Below are positions 44,820 through 52,447 of a stretch of 64,000 bases of DNA, in pieces. Position numbers and translations under genes: made by a program. The notes beneath the pieces were generated by a model. That model had not been told where the DNA came from. It ran no database searches and saw nothing but the letters and a program-made list of their open reading frames with translations. Origin of the DNA: Pinibacter sp031553495 (lineage in GTDB: Bacteria; Bacteroidota; Bacteroidia; Chitinophagales; Chitinophagaceae); assembly GCA_031553495.1 (NCBI GenBank), contig JAVBLN010000040.1, forward strand, positions 1 through 64,000, given 5' to 3'. Every line of letters starts with the position of its first letter. Position 1 is the stretch's first letter.

Positions 44820-44887
44820 TAGACGTATATTTACATGCGCATAATTGTCGCTGTGATATATACCCTTCGTAGTAAAATAAATTTATA

Positions 44888-45859
44888 ATGAAAAACATCT
44901 TTCCTTTCCGTGTTTTATTGAGCATAGTATTCATCGGTTTTTATTGCGTTTCTTTTGCTCAGTCTTCGTCATTATCACTTCCGGGAAATTGTGTTAAGGA
45001 AACATTTATCTATGCTACAAAAGACACGAATGTGTTGAGATTGGATAAGTATGCTTTAAAAAATAATACTACAAAACAGCCTTGTGTTTTCTTTCTTTTT
45101 GGCGGCAGTTTCAGGGGCGGAGTAAGGGATAATGTTGCATACTTTAATTACTTCAACGCGTTGGTGCAAAAAGGTTATACTGTCATTTCAATTGATTATC
45201 GGTTGGGAATGAAAAATGTAAAAGGGTTTCCTAAAGACGGATCGCTGTTAAAGCGAGCAGTGGATATGTCTGTAGAGGATTTGTACGATGCTACCGCCTT
45301 TACGGTTCAGCATGCGAAGGAATGGAATGTGGATACCGGGAAAATAATCATCAGCGGATCCAGTGCCGGGGCGCTGGCCGTTTTGAAAGCGGAGTATGAA
45401 AATGATAATCAAACAGAATTAAGTAAAAAGCTACCCGCAAACTTTCGGTATGCCGGTGTAATATCTTTTGCAGGCGCAATATTTTCAACAAATGAAAACG
45501 ATCTTGCCTGGTCGCGAAATAAACCATGCCCCATTTTAATGTTTCATGGTGATGCGGATATTGTTGTTCCTTATGAATATTTTCAACTGGGAAACATGGG
45601 TATATATGGTTCAAGATATATTGCTTCTAAATTAGATAGCCTTCAAACGCCTTATTGGTTATACACTGTGGCCGGCGGCAGTCATAAAGTATCTATGTCG
45701 CCGATGAATAAAAATCATAGTGAAATTTTTCAGTTTATTGATGAAATGGTGATAGCTAAAAAAAGTATGGTATTGAATACAGAATATAGAGAACCCGGTC
45801 AAACAATCTCCGCTCAAAAACCGGCATTGGAAGATTTTATTAAAAGTAATTCCAAGTAA
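44888..45859 (+). CDS. Secreted alpha/beta hydrolase, probable esterase
   Basis: A 323-residue protein with a signal peptide (VLLSIVFIGFYCVSFAQ). The fold is an alpha/beta hydrolase of the carbohydrate-esterase-like kind. The oxyanion-hole strand reads VFFLFGGSFRGG (in place of the HGG motif), the nucleophile elbow is ISGSSAGALAVLK (Ser in GSSAG), the acid lies in FHGDADIVVPY and the base is in AGGSHKV. Such enzymes remove acetyl or feruloyl groups from plant polysaccharides. As the last gene of the utilization region it probably adds a second deacylase to the SGNH domain at 24485. Substrate is unknown. Confidence 0.87.
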   Translation: MKNIFPFRVLLSIVFIGFYCVSFAQSSSLSLPGNCVKETFIYATKDTNVLRLDKYALKNNTTKQPCVFFLFGGSFRGGVRDNVAYFNYFNALVQKGYTVISIDYRLGMKNVKGFPKDGSLLKRAVDMSVEDLYDATAFTVQHAKEWNVDTGKIIISGSSAGALAVLKAEYENDNQTELSKKLPANFRYAGVISFAGAIFSTNENDLAWSRNKPCPILMFHGDADIVVPYEYFQLGNMGIYGSRYIASKLDSLQTPYWLYTVAGGSHKVSMSPMNKNHSEIFQFIDEMVIAKKSMVLNTEYREPGQTISAQKPALEDFIKSNSK

Positions 45860-46181
45860 TATTGACTTTTTTGTAGTATCGGTCATCGCCCAATTCTTAT
45901 TCAACAGTTGAAGAGTGCGACGCAACCAAAGCCCAATCAGGGCTCAACTGACGGTACCATAAATATAAACTACAAAATTTTATACTGTTACACAATAACT
46001 AACCCCTCTGTATGCAAAAAAATGTATCTAAAAGAAATGTCCAATAAGAATAGTTTAATTTCCTGAATTTTATTTACAATTGTATAACCATTTTGAAAGT
46101 AACCGGATAATCATATACTACTGCCGATCAAATGAACTTATGATATAATTACTTGTTTAATAACATCGCAAATTTAGATTT
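45860..46181. other. Intergenic region with one family A copy
   Basis: Holds family A copy 14 (45891-45962). The rest, to the start at 46182, is AT-rich and I see no gene or clear promoter box in it. Confidence 0.6.
45891..45962 (+). repeat. Family A palindromic repeat, copy 14 (variant 3' arm)
   Basis: Type II core GTTGAAGAGTGCGACGCAAC is followed by CAAAGCCCAATCAGGGCTCA instead of the usual TTAATAGTAGC arm. The same variant arm occurs in degenerate copy 4. Confidence 0.75.
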
Positions 46182-47021
46182 ATGGCTATACTACTGGCAG
46201 ACAGCGGGTCTACAAAATGTGAGTGGTGTGTAATTGACGGGAAAAAAACAAAAACGGTTTTCACATCGGGGATCAGTCCGTACTTTTTGAGCAGCACTCA
46301 AATTGTAACGCTCCTGGAAACTGAGCTGACCGCAAATCTTAAACGCTTTGATATCAGCCATGTTTATTATTATGGCACAGGTTGTAAAGCAATTGAAAGC
46401 CGAAGACTTGTAAAAAAGGCGCTGGCAAAGGGTTTTGCTAATTCTGTAATTGTTGTTGATCATGACCTGAGCGGTGCTGCAAAAGCGGTGTGCGGTGATA
46501 AAAAAGGCATTGCCTGCATTCTTGGAACTGGTAGTAGCGCGTCATATTATAATGGCAGTAAAATAGCGAAAGAAAGAACCGGCTTGGGTTACGTACTGGG
46601 CGATGAGGGAAGCGGCGCTTATTTAGGTAAAAATGTTGTAAGACATTATTTGTACAAAACTTTTGATGAAGAACTGACATATAGATTTGAGCAAAAATTT
46701 GGCGTAACGGAAGCGGAAATTTTAAGCAATGTATATAAAGGCGCGTTGCCCAACCGCTACCTGGCCTCATTTGCCATTTTCCTGGCTGAAAACCGCGGCC
46801 ACTATATGATTGAGAATATTATTGAAGACGGGTTGAACGACTTTTTTTTCCACCACATCTGTAAGTTTACCGAAAGCTGGAAATTGCCTATTAATTTTGT
46901 AGGGAGTATTGCATATGGCTTTAATGATGTGATTACCGAACTTTGCAACAGTTATGAATTTGAGCTTGGTGTTATTTTAAGAAACCCTATGGATGGTTTG
47001 ATAAAGTATCATATGAAGTAG
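46182..47021 (+). CDS. N-acetylglucosamine kinase-like ATPase (BadF/BadG family)
   Basis: A 279-residue cytosolic sugar kinase of the ASKHA fold, BadF/BadG/BcrA/BcrD type, which includes N-acetylglucosamine and N-acetylmuramic acid kinases. Phosphate-1 motif LADSGSTKCEW is at residues about 5-15, the second motif is CILGTGSSASYYNG (about 110-123), and DEGSGAYLGK lies near 140. KLPINFVGSIAYGF is the C-terminal adenosine-type segment. It sits 43 bp before murQ in the same orientation, which fits a muramic/glucosamine recycling pair: the kinase phosphorylates the amino sugar and MurQ splits the lactyl ether from MurNAc-6-phosphate. I cannot tell GlcNAc from MurNAc specificity. Confidence 0.88.
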   Translation: MAILLADSGSTKCEWCVIDGKKTKTVFTSGISPYFLSSTQIVTLLETELTANLKRFDISHVYYYGTGCKAIESRRLVKKALAKGFANSVIVVDHDLSGAAKAVCGDKKGIACILGTGSSASYYNGSKIAKERTGLGYVLGDEGSGAYLGKNVVRHYLYKTFDEELTYRFEQKFGVTEAEILSNVYKGALPNRYLASFAIFLAENRGHYMIENIIEDGLNDFFFHHICKFTESWKLPINFVGSIAYGFNDVITELCNSYEFELGVILRNPMDGLIKYHMK

Positions 47022-47064
47022 GCAGAAATCAGAAATTCACCATCAACCACCAACCACAAACCAA

Positions 47065-47886
47065 ATGTTTATACCAACCACAGAGCAACCCGGCCATTAT
47101 CATCATTTGGAAAAAATGACGGTACATGATTTGCTGGTCAATATAAATGCAGAAGATAGCACCGTGCCCCAGGCTGTCGAAAAGGCAATTCCACAAATAG
47201 AAAAACTCGTATTGGCCATCACTGATAAAATGATTACAGGAGGCCGTTTGTTTTATATTGGTGCCGGAACCAGCGGCCGCCTGGGTATTTTAGATGCGAG
47301 TGAAATTCCACCAACTTATGGAATGCCTTATGGATTAATTGTAGGTGTAATTGCAGGTGGTGATCAAGCCATTCAAAAACCAATTGAAAAAGCTGAAGAT
47401 AGCACTACGCAGGGATGGAAAGATCTGGTGAAATATTTTATAAGCACAAAAGATGTAGTAATAGGCATTGCCGCAAGCGGCGCCACACCTTATGTACTGG
47501 GCGCTTTAAAAGAATGCAGGAAACGTAAAATTCTTACAGGGTCAATCAGTTGCAACGAAAATTCACCAATAAGCGAACTTGCAGATCACCCGGTTGAAGT
47601 AATTGTGGGACCGGAATTTATTACAGGAAGTACCCGCATGAAAAGCGGAACTGCACAAAAGCTTGTGCTGAACATGATTTCCACTTCCTTAATGATCCAA
47701 TTGGGCAGGGTAGAAGATAATAACATGGTGAATATGCAACTCACCAATAACAAACTGATTGACCGTGGCACAAAAATGTTAATGGAAAAATCCGGCATCA
47801 CCGATTATGAACAGGCCAAAGAACTTCTATTGAAGCATGGTAGTGTGAAGCGGGCGATGGAAAATTTGAGAAACATGAAAATGTAA
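47065..47886 (+). CDS. murQ: N-acetylmuramic acid 6-phosphate etherase
   Basis: A 273-residue SIS-domain lyase that converts MurNAc-6-phosphate to GlcNAc-6-phosphate and D-lactate in peptidoglycan recycling. Recognised by GGRLFYIGAGTSGRLGILDASE (about residues 60-81), the phosphosugar-binding IAASGATPYVLGAL and TGSTRMKSGTAQKLVLNM (about 188-205), which are near-invariant in MurQ. The family is usually about 300 residues; the short N-terminus here begins MFIPTTEQPGHYHHLEKM, close to the family consensus, so the start is probably right. The leader before the ATG is a CAACCACCAACC mini-repeat. It is paired with the kinase gene upstream. Confidence 0.96.
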   Translation: MFIPTTEQPGHYHHLEKMTVHDLLVNINAEDSTVPQAVEKAIPQIEKLVLAITDKMITGGRLFYIGAGTSGRLGILDASEIPPTYGMPYGLIVGVIAGGDQAIQKPIEKAEDSTTQGWKDLVKYFISTKDVVIGIAASGATPYVLGALKECRKRKILTGSISCNENSPISELADHPVEVIVGPEFITGSTRMKSGTAQKLVLNMISTSLMIQLGRVEDNNMVNMQLTNNKLIDRGTKMLMEKSGITDYEQAKELLLKHGSVKRAMENLRNMKM

Positions 47887-47950
47887 GAAGTATGAAGAAT
47901 GTGGAAAATATTTTTATTCCTTGCGCGGCATAAGAATGTTCAATGTTTTT

Positions 47951-48024
47951 TGGGGATCAGCGGTAGTGCTACTATTAAGCATCGTTGTGTCACTCACTTG
48001 TACGGCAGTAATGCTATTCATCAG
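47951..48024 (-). repeat. Family A palindromic repeat, copy 15
   Basis: Type I copy. The plus strand reads TCAGCGGTAGTGCTACTATT, then AGCATCGTTGTGTCACTCAC and GCAGTAATGCTATTCATC. It follows the murQ stop by 64 bp. Confidence 0.9.
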
Positions 48025-48123
48025 GTTGAAACATTCATGCGCAAATTTGTACAGCGTGTAGTATAATAATCCATTCATCCGGCGAAATACAATTCTAATA
48101 ATTTTTTTATTTTACTTTTTATC

Positions 48124-48687
48124 ATGCATGATATAGAACCTTTTTATAACTGGCGGCATATATACACCAGCGAAGAAGATGAGCGTTCGCCGTTCTACGG
48201 AAGGGCGTATTCGGAATTCGAATTCTCACATACGGTTTACAATTACTACATTCATCCGCAATGGGATGAATTTGGATCGCGTACATTGTATATGAAAGAA
48301 ATTATGGCCGACTATGATGACAAGTACGTAATACTCGAATTGATTGGCGAATGGAACGATGCCATTGAAAACGACATCATGACCTTGAAGCGCGACGTGA
48401 TTGATAAGATAGAGTATGAAGGCATTACGAAGTTTATTCTGATTGTAGAAAATGTGCTCAATTTTCATAGTGGCGATAAAGATTATTACCAGGAATGGTT
48501 TGAGGAAGTAACCGACGCCGGCGGCTGGATTGTATGCGTCAATATGCCCGAACAAACCCAGCACGATTTCCGGAAAGCCAAACTGAACTACTATATTGAG
48601 CTAATGGAGATTGATAACTGGCGCATTTATAAGCCCTATCATTTATTCAAAAAAATTGACGAACAGATAATGAACAGGCTGCAATAA
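48124..48687 (+). CDS. Conserved-looking hypothetical protein
   Basis: A 187-residue soluble protein with no signal peptide or membrane segment; I do not recognise a family. It is acidic and very rich in aromatic residues (Tyr, Trp, Phe), with runs such as YNWRHIYTSEEDE, TVYNYYIHPQWDEFG and LNYYIELMEIDNWRIYKPY. The middle part (YVILELIGEWNDAIENDI, then ITKFILIVENVLNF) alternates strand and helix, as in small alpha/beta proteins such as STAS-like domains, but that comparison is weak. It precedes the aromatic amino-acid operon but is separated from it by a promoter and an attenuator, so co-transcription is unlikely. Confidence 0.7.
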   Translation: MHDIEPFYNWRHIYTSEEDERSPFYGRAYSEFEFSHTVYNYYIHPQWDEFGSRTLYMKEIMADYDDKYVILELIGEWNDAIENDIMTLKRDVIDKIEYEGITKFILIVENVLNFHSGDKDYYQEWFEEVTDAGGWIVCVNMPEQTQHDFRKAKLNYYIELMEIDNWRIYKPYHLFKKIDEQIMNRLQ

Positions 48688-48753
48688 GCAGATGTATTAT
48701 ATTTAAAAGAATAAGAGGTATTTTGAATAATAGAAGATTTTTCTAAAAAAAAT

Positions 48754-48783
48754 TTTGAAAATATCAAATAGTTCATATTTTTG
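48754..48783 (+). promoter_or_regulatory. Promoter of the aromatic amino-acid operon
   Basis: TTTG at 48754-48757, an 18-nt spacer and TATTTTTG at 48776-48783 match the Bacteroidota -33/-7 pattern. Transcription would start near 48787-48790, only a few bases before the leader-peptide ATG at 48792. Confidence 0.6.
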
Positions 48784-48791
48784 GCATCGCA

Positions 48792-48866
48792 ATGAATAAT
48801 TCAACAAAGCATAACCGATTTTATTTTTACTTCTACTTTAGTCAGAAGCCGGGCTGCTTTTGTTGA
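48792..48866 (+). CDS. Aromatic leader peptide (attenuator sensor)
   Basis: A 24-codon open frame starting ATG at 48792 and ending TGA at 48864-48866. Codons 10-16 read Phe-Tyr-Phe-Tyr-Phe-Tyr-Phe, seven aromatic codons in a row, so a shortage of charged tRNA-Phe or tRNA-Tyr should stall the ribosome there. Codons 19-21 (AAG CCG GGC) contain GCCGGG, the left arm of an antiterminator with CCCGGC at 48903-48908. A full terminator follows at 48902-48931, and pheA starts at 48999. The peptide itself needs no function. The ATG is only a few bases from the predicted transcript start, so it may be translated almost leaderless. The arrangement is the classic pheL/trpL logic. Confidence 0.85.
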   Translation: MNNSTKHNRFYFYFYFSQKPGCFC

Positions 48867-48908
48867 TTCGTCGTAGCTAGAACAACTAACAACATAATAA
48901 GTCCCGGC
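48848..48908 (+). promoter_or_regulatory. Candidate antiterminator pairing of the attenuator
   Basis: GCCGGG at 48848-48853, just after the aromatic codons, can pair with CCCGGC at 48903-48908, which is the left arm of the terminator. A ribosome stalled early in the Phe/Tyr run leaves GCCGGG free to form this pairing. A ribosome that reaches the stop codon at 48864 covers it. Confidence 0.65.
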
Positions 48909-48931
48909 AGTGTTTGCCGGGATTTTTTTTT
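48902..48931 (+). terminator. Rho-independent attenuator terminator upstream of pheA
   Basis: TCCCGGCA at 48902-48909 pairs perfectly with TGCCGGGA at 48915-48922 around a GTGTT loop, followed by nine T (48923-48931). It is the strongest intrinsic terminator in the window and lies 67 bp before the pheA ATG, not after a gene. Confidence 0.92.
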
Positions 48932-48998
48932 AACCAAAACAAATGCAATAGAACAAAAAATTTTCTAAACAATTAGGCAAAGAGAGTTTTCAGTTATT

Positions 48999-49847
48999 AT
49001 GGCATTTGATAAAAAAAGGAAAATGAAAGTTTCGATACAAGGGTATGAAGGAAGTTTTCACCAGGTGGCGGCCATGCAGTTTTTTGGTAAGAATGTGGAA
49101 GTAATTACCTGCGGCAATTTTCGCGAAGTTGTAAAAATCGCTGCCAACAAAAAAGAAAGCGATGGCGGTATTATGGCCATAGAAAATTCAATCGCCGGCA
49201 GCATTTTGCCCAATTATAATCTCCTGCAAAAAAGTAACCTGAAGGTGATAGGTGAAATCTATTTACAGATAAATCAAAATTTGATGGTTAATCGCGGCGT
49301 GAAGCTGGAGGATATTCGCGAAGTACATTCACACCCAATGGCGCTTTTGCAGTGTATTGAATTTCTTGAAAAACATAACTGGAAGCTGGTGGAAACGGAG
49401 GATACGGCATTAAGCGCGAAACACATTCATCAGCATAAAAGCAAGCACATCGCCGCCATTGCCAGTAAACTCGCCGCGGAGCTTTTCGACCTCGACCTGA
49501 TCGCCCCCAACATCCACACTTTAAGAAACAACTATACACGCTTTTTGATATTGCAACACGAAAGCATTGCGCAGGAAGTGAAAAATGCAGATAAGGCCTC
49601 CATCAATTTTCATACAGATCATTCGCGGGGCAGCCTTGCACGGGTGCTCACCAACATTGCAGATGGTGGCATCAATCTTAGCAAACTGCAAAGTTTCCCC
49701 ATTCCCGGAAGCAATTTCAAATACTCTTTTCACGCGGATATGGAGTTTAATTCTCTCGAACAATTCAATGAAGTAATCGGAAGTATAAAGCCCCTTACCG
49801 AAGACTTGAAAGTGTACGGTGTGTACAAAAAAGGGAAATGGAATTAG
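48999..49847 (+). CDS. pheA: Prephenate dehydratase
   Basis: A 282-residue monofunctional enzyme that turns prephenate into phenylpyruvate in phenylalanine synthesis. The N-terminal catalytic domain (about 10-185) starts VSIQGYEGSFHQVAAMQFF, has GGIMAIENSIAGSILPNYNLL, and carries the TRF active-site motif in RNNYTRFLIL. An ACT regulatory domain follows (about 195-280). Its usual Phe-binding ESRP motif is not present; LSKLQSFPIPG stands at that place, so feedback control may differ. The first ATG (48999) is used, but the internal ATG at 49023 (MKVSIQGYEG) is equally plausible. It is the first structural gene behind the Phe/Tyr attenuator. Confidence 0.94.
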   Translation: MAFDKKRKMKVSIQGYEGSFHQVAAMQFFGKNVEVITCGNFREVVKIAANKKESDGGIMAIENSIAGSILPNYNLLQKSNLKVIGEIYLQINQNLMVNRGVKLEDIREVHSHPMALLQCIEFLEKHNWKLVETEDTALSAKHIHQHKSKHIAAIASKLAAELFDLDLIAPNIHTLRNNYTRFLILQHESIAQEVKNADKASINFHTDHSRGSLARVLTNIADGGINLSKLQSFPIPGSNFKYSFHADMEFNSLEQFNEVIGSIKPLTEDLKVYGVYKKGKWN

Positions 49848-49904
49848 TATAATGTGCGGAGTAAGCTAATGGCATTCAGGCTCTCCATTTGTTAAAAGAA
49901 TTTT

Positions 49905-49980
49905 TTTGGAGTGAGCGATAGAATATATCTCAACTCCGGTTGTGTCACTCACTTCAACGGTAGAATAGATATGAGCGATG
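49905..49980 (-). repeat. Family A repeat, degenerate copy 16
   Basis: Only the core is well kept: CGGTTGTGTCACTCACTTCA, then ACGGTAGAATAGATATGAGC. The arms GATAGAATATATCTCAAC are decayed. It sits between pheA and the aminotransferase. Confidence 0.6.
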
Positions 49981-50044
49981 TTGACAATTTTGAAAACGTA
50001 AAGTAAAACGGCATTAAAATAGTTCAAATTTTAAATCTCAAATT

Positions 50045-51196
50045 ATGCTTGCAAACAGGCTCAACGGAATAGGTGAATATTATTTTTCGCAAAAGCTGCG
50101 TGAAATAGATGAATTGAATAAGTCTGGCAAAAACATTATCAATTTAGGAATTGGTAGTCCGGATATGCCGCCACACCCAGATGTAATAAAAACATTGCAG
50201 GAAGAATGTGCCAAGCCGAATGTGCATGGTTATCAGAGTTATAAAGGAGCGCCGGCACTGCGCAAAGCTGTAAGCAATTGGTATAAAAAATGGTATCATG
50301 TAGAGCTCAATGCCGATGCTGAAATACTTCCCCTTATCGGAAGTAAGGAAGGTATCATGCACATATGCATGACATACCTGAATGAAGGAGATAAAGTGTT
50401 GGTGCCTAACCCAGGCTATCCTACATATACTAGTGCGGCAAAACTTGCCGGCGGCAAATGTGTTTATTATGATTTAACTGAAGCTAATAATTGGTTCCCG
50501 GATTATTCTGCCCTTGATAAAGTAATAGCAAATGAAGGCGCAGTAAAACTAATGTTTGTGAACTACCCGCATATGCCTACGGGGCAATTGCCTACCAAAC
50601 AGGCGTTTGAAAATATTGTGGCGTTCGCAAAAAAACATAATATAATTGTAGTACATGATAATCCTTACAGTTTTATTCTCAATGAAACTCCGGAAAGTTT
50701 GTTAAGTGTAGAGGGTGCGAAAGATGTAGTGATAGAATTAAATTCATTAAGCAAAAGCCAGAATATGGCGGGCTGGCGTGTTGGGGTAATGTGTGCAGCT
50801 AAAGAACGAATTGATGAAGTGCTCCGCTTCAAGAGCAATATGGACAGCGGCATGTTTTTGCCGGTACAGCTCGCCGCGGCCACAGCGCTCAATCTTGGAA
50901 AAGACTGGTATAACAGCGTGAATGCTGTGTATCGGGAAAGAAGAAAAAAAGTATTTGAATTGCTGGACATTTTGCAATGTACATATGATACATCGCAAGC
51001 GGGTTTATTTGTATGGGCGAAAATTCCACACACTTACGTTGATGGATATGCGCTAAGTGATAAAGTTTTGTATAATTCAAATGTATTCATTACTCCCGGC
51101 GGTATATTCGGTAGCAATGGCAACGGCTATATTCGAATAAGCCTTTGTGCGCCGGTAGAGCGCTTCGAAGAAGCCATTAGAAGAGTTGAAAGTTGA
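50045..51196 (+). CDS. Class I/II aminotransferase (aromatic or aspartate type)
   Basis: A 383-residue PLP enzyme of fold type I. Signatures are INLGIGSPDMPPHPDVI near the N-terminus, GYQSYKGAPALRKAVSNWY, VPNPGYPTYTSAAKLAGG, the NYPHMPTGQLPT cofactor loop, and SLSKSQNMAGWRVG, which holds the Schiff-base Lys. Between pheA and tyrA it most likely performs the last step to phenylalanine and tyrosine (phenylpyruvate and hydroxyphenylpyruvate transamination); this is inferred from context. The loop reads NYPHMPTG where most relatives have NYPNNPTG, a small deviation in the region that positions PLP. Its leader is a TTTAAATCTCAAATT mini-repeat running into the ATG. Confidence 0.9.
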   Translation: MLANRLNGIGEYYFSQKLREIDELNKSGKNIINLGIGSPDMPPHPDVIKTLQEECAKPNVHGYQSYKGAPALRKAVSNWYKKWYHVELNADAEILPLIGSKEGIMHICMTYLNEGDKVLVPNPGYPTYTSAAKLAGGKCVYYDLTEANNWFPDYSALDKVIANEGAVKLMFVNYPHMPTGQLPTKQAFENIVAFAKKHNIIVVHDNPYSFILNETPESLLSVEGAKDVVIELNSLSKSQNMAGWRVGVMCAAKERIDEVLRFKSNMDSGMFLPVQLAAATALNLGKDWYNSVNAVYRERRKKVFELLDILQCTYDTSQAGLFVWAKIPHTYVDGYALSDKVLYNSNVFITPGGIFGSNGNGYIRISLCAPVERFEEAIRRVES

Positions 51197-51501
51197 TGTG
51201 AATTAGCAATGGAAGTGAATTGATGATTAAAGTGTAAAACGGGGGTGGGTAAAAATGCAATAACATTAGTAGCGAAAGAATAAAAAGTTGCCCCCGCTCA
51301 ATAAACAACAAACCGCTGAAGAGTGCGACGCAACGGAAGTTTAATAGTAGCAATACAGCTCGGTTCATAATAAATAGTATGCATTAAAAGATGCTCTGAA
51401 TAATGGCAGAGAAGCTAAATAACATAAAAGATCTTTGGAAACAATAACGAAAGCTGAATAAAAGAATCTCAAATCTCAAATCAAAAATTTCAAATATAAA
51501 C
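51197..51501. other. Intergenic region inside the aromatic operon
   Basis: Holds family A copy 17 (51297-51366), and a TCTCAAATCTCAAATCAAAA mini-repeat tract that runs to the tyrA ATG. No gene is supported. Confidence 0.6.
51297..51366 (+). repeat. Family A palindromic repeat, copy 17
   Basis: Type II copy: CTCAATAAACAACAAACCGC, core GAAGAGTGCGACGCAACGGA, arm GTTTAATAGTAGCAATACAG. It lies between the aminotransferase and tyrA genes. Confidence 0.88.
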
Positions 51502-52350
51502 ATGCAACGTAAAAGAATCGCAATAGTAGGAGTTGGGTTGATTGGTGGCTCGATGGCCATGCAGTTGAATGCTCATGGAATTGCTTCCAAAATCATCGGT
51601 GTAGATGCAAATGAAGAACATCTGAGAAAAGCTTTTGAGATTGGTTTCATTGATGAACAAATGAACCTTAATGATGCTGTTGCTGACAGTGACATAATTG
51701 TTCTGTCTATCCCTGTTGATAAAATGGTTGAATTGTTGCCAGCTATACTTGACAAGATTAACAACCAGGTTGTTTTTGATATGGGCTCTACAAAAGATCT
51801 TTTATTGGAGGCGATAAAAAATCATCCGAAGCGTGGAAGATTTGTAGCAACGCACCCAATGTGGGGTACGGAGTACAGCGGACCTGCCGCGGCAGTAAGA
51901 GGCGCTTTCGAAAATAAGGCTGTTGTAATGTGTAATATTTCTGATAGTGATGAGGATGCTGCAGAGCTTGTGAAAAGTATTTATAAAAAAATAGGCATGC
52001 ACCTTGTGGAAATGAATGCCGAAGCACACGATGTACATGCGGCGTATGTAAGCCATATTTCTCACATTACATCATTCGCGTTAGCTAATACGGTGTTGGA
52101 AAAAGAAAAGGAAGACAATGCCATTTTTGAATTGGCCAGCGCAGGTTTTGAAAGCACGGTTCGTTTGGCGAAAAGTAATCCCGCTATGTGGGTGCCTATC
52201 TTCAAACAAAACAGGGAGAATGTTTTGGATGTATTGAATGAACACATCATGCAATTACGAAAATTTAAAGCGTGTTTGGAAAAAGAGAATTATGATTATT
52301 TACTCGAACTTATAGAGAACGCTAATAGAATAAAGAGAATACTTAAATGA
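51502..52350 (+). CDS. tyrA: Prephenate dehydrogenase
   Basis: A 282-residue NAD(P)-dependent enzyme that oxidatively decarboxylates prephenate to hydroxyphenylpyruvate for tyrosine. The Rossmann motif IAIVGVGLIGGSMA is at residues 6-19. SDIIVLSIPVDKMVELLP, FDMGSTKDLLLEAI and FVATHPMWGTEYSGP (the HPMxGxExxG motif) follow, then HDVHAAYVSHISHITSFAL with the active-site histidines. There is no C-terminal ACT domain, so feedback control must act elsewhere. The start ATG directly follows a TTTCAAATATAAAC leader. The neighbours are the aminotransferase upstream and DAHP synthase downstream. Confidence 0.95.
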   Translation: MQRKRIAIVGVGLIGGSMAMQLNAHGIASKIIGVDANEEHLRKAFEIGFIDEQMNLNDAVADSDIIVLSIPVDKMVELLPAILDKINNQVVFDMGSTKDLLLEAIKNHPKRGRFVATHPMWGTEYSGPAAAVRGAFENKAVVMCNISDSDEDAAELVKSIYKKIGMHLVEMNAEAHDVHAAYVSHISHITSFALANTVLEKEKEDNAIFELASAGFESTVRLAKSNPAMWVPIFKQNRENVLDVLNEHIMQLRKFKACLEKENYDYLLELIENANRIKRILK

Positions 52351-52363
52351 GGTATAACGCATG

Positions 52364-52419
52364 AGGTGTAAGGCGTGAGCTTTTAATGTCTTACACTTCA
52401 CACCTCACACCTTACACTT
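52364..52419. repeat. Inverted repeat made of mini-repeat sequence
   Basis: AGGTGTAAGGCGTGAG at 52364-52379 pairs with CTCACACCTTACACTT at 52404-52419, with one G-U pair and one mismatch. There is no T tract. It lies between tyrA and the DAHP synthase gene. Confidence 0.6.
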
Positions 52420-52447
52420 TAATTCGATAACTTTACAATTATATACA

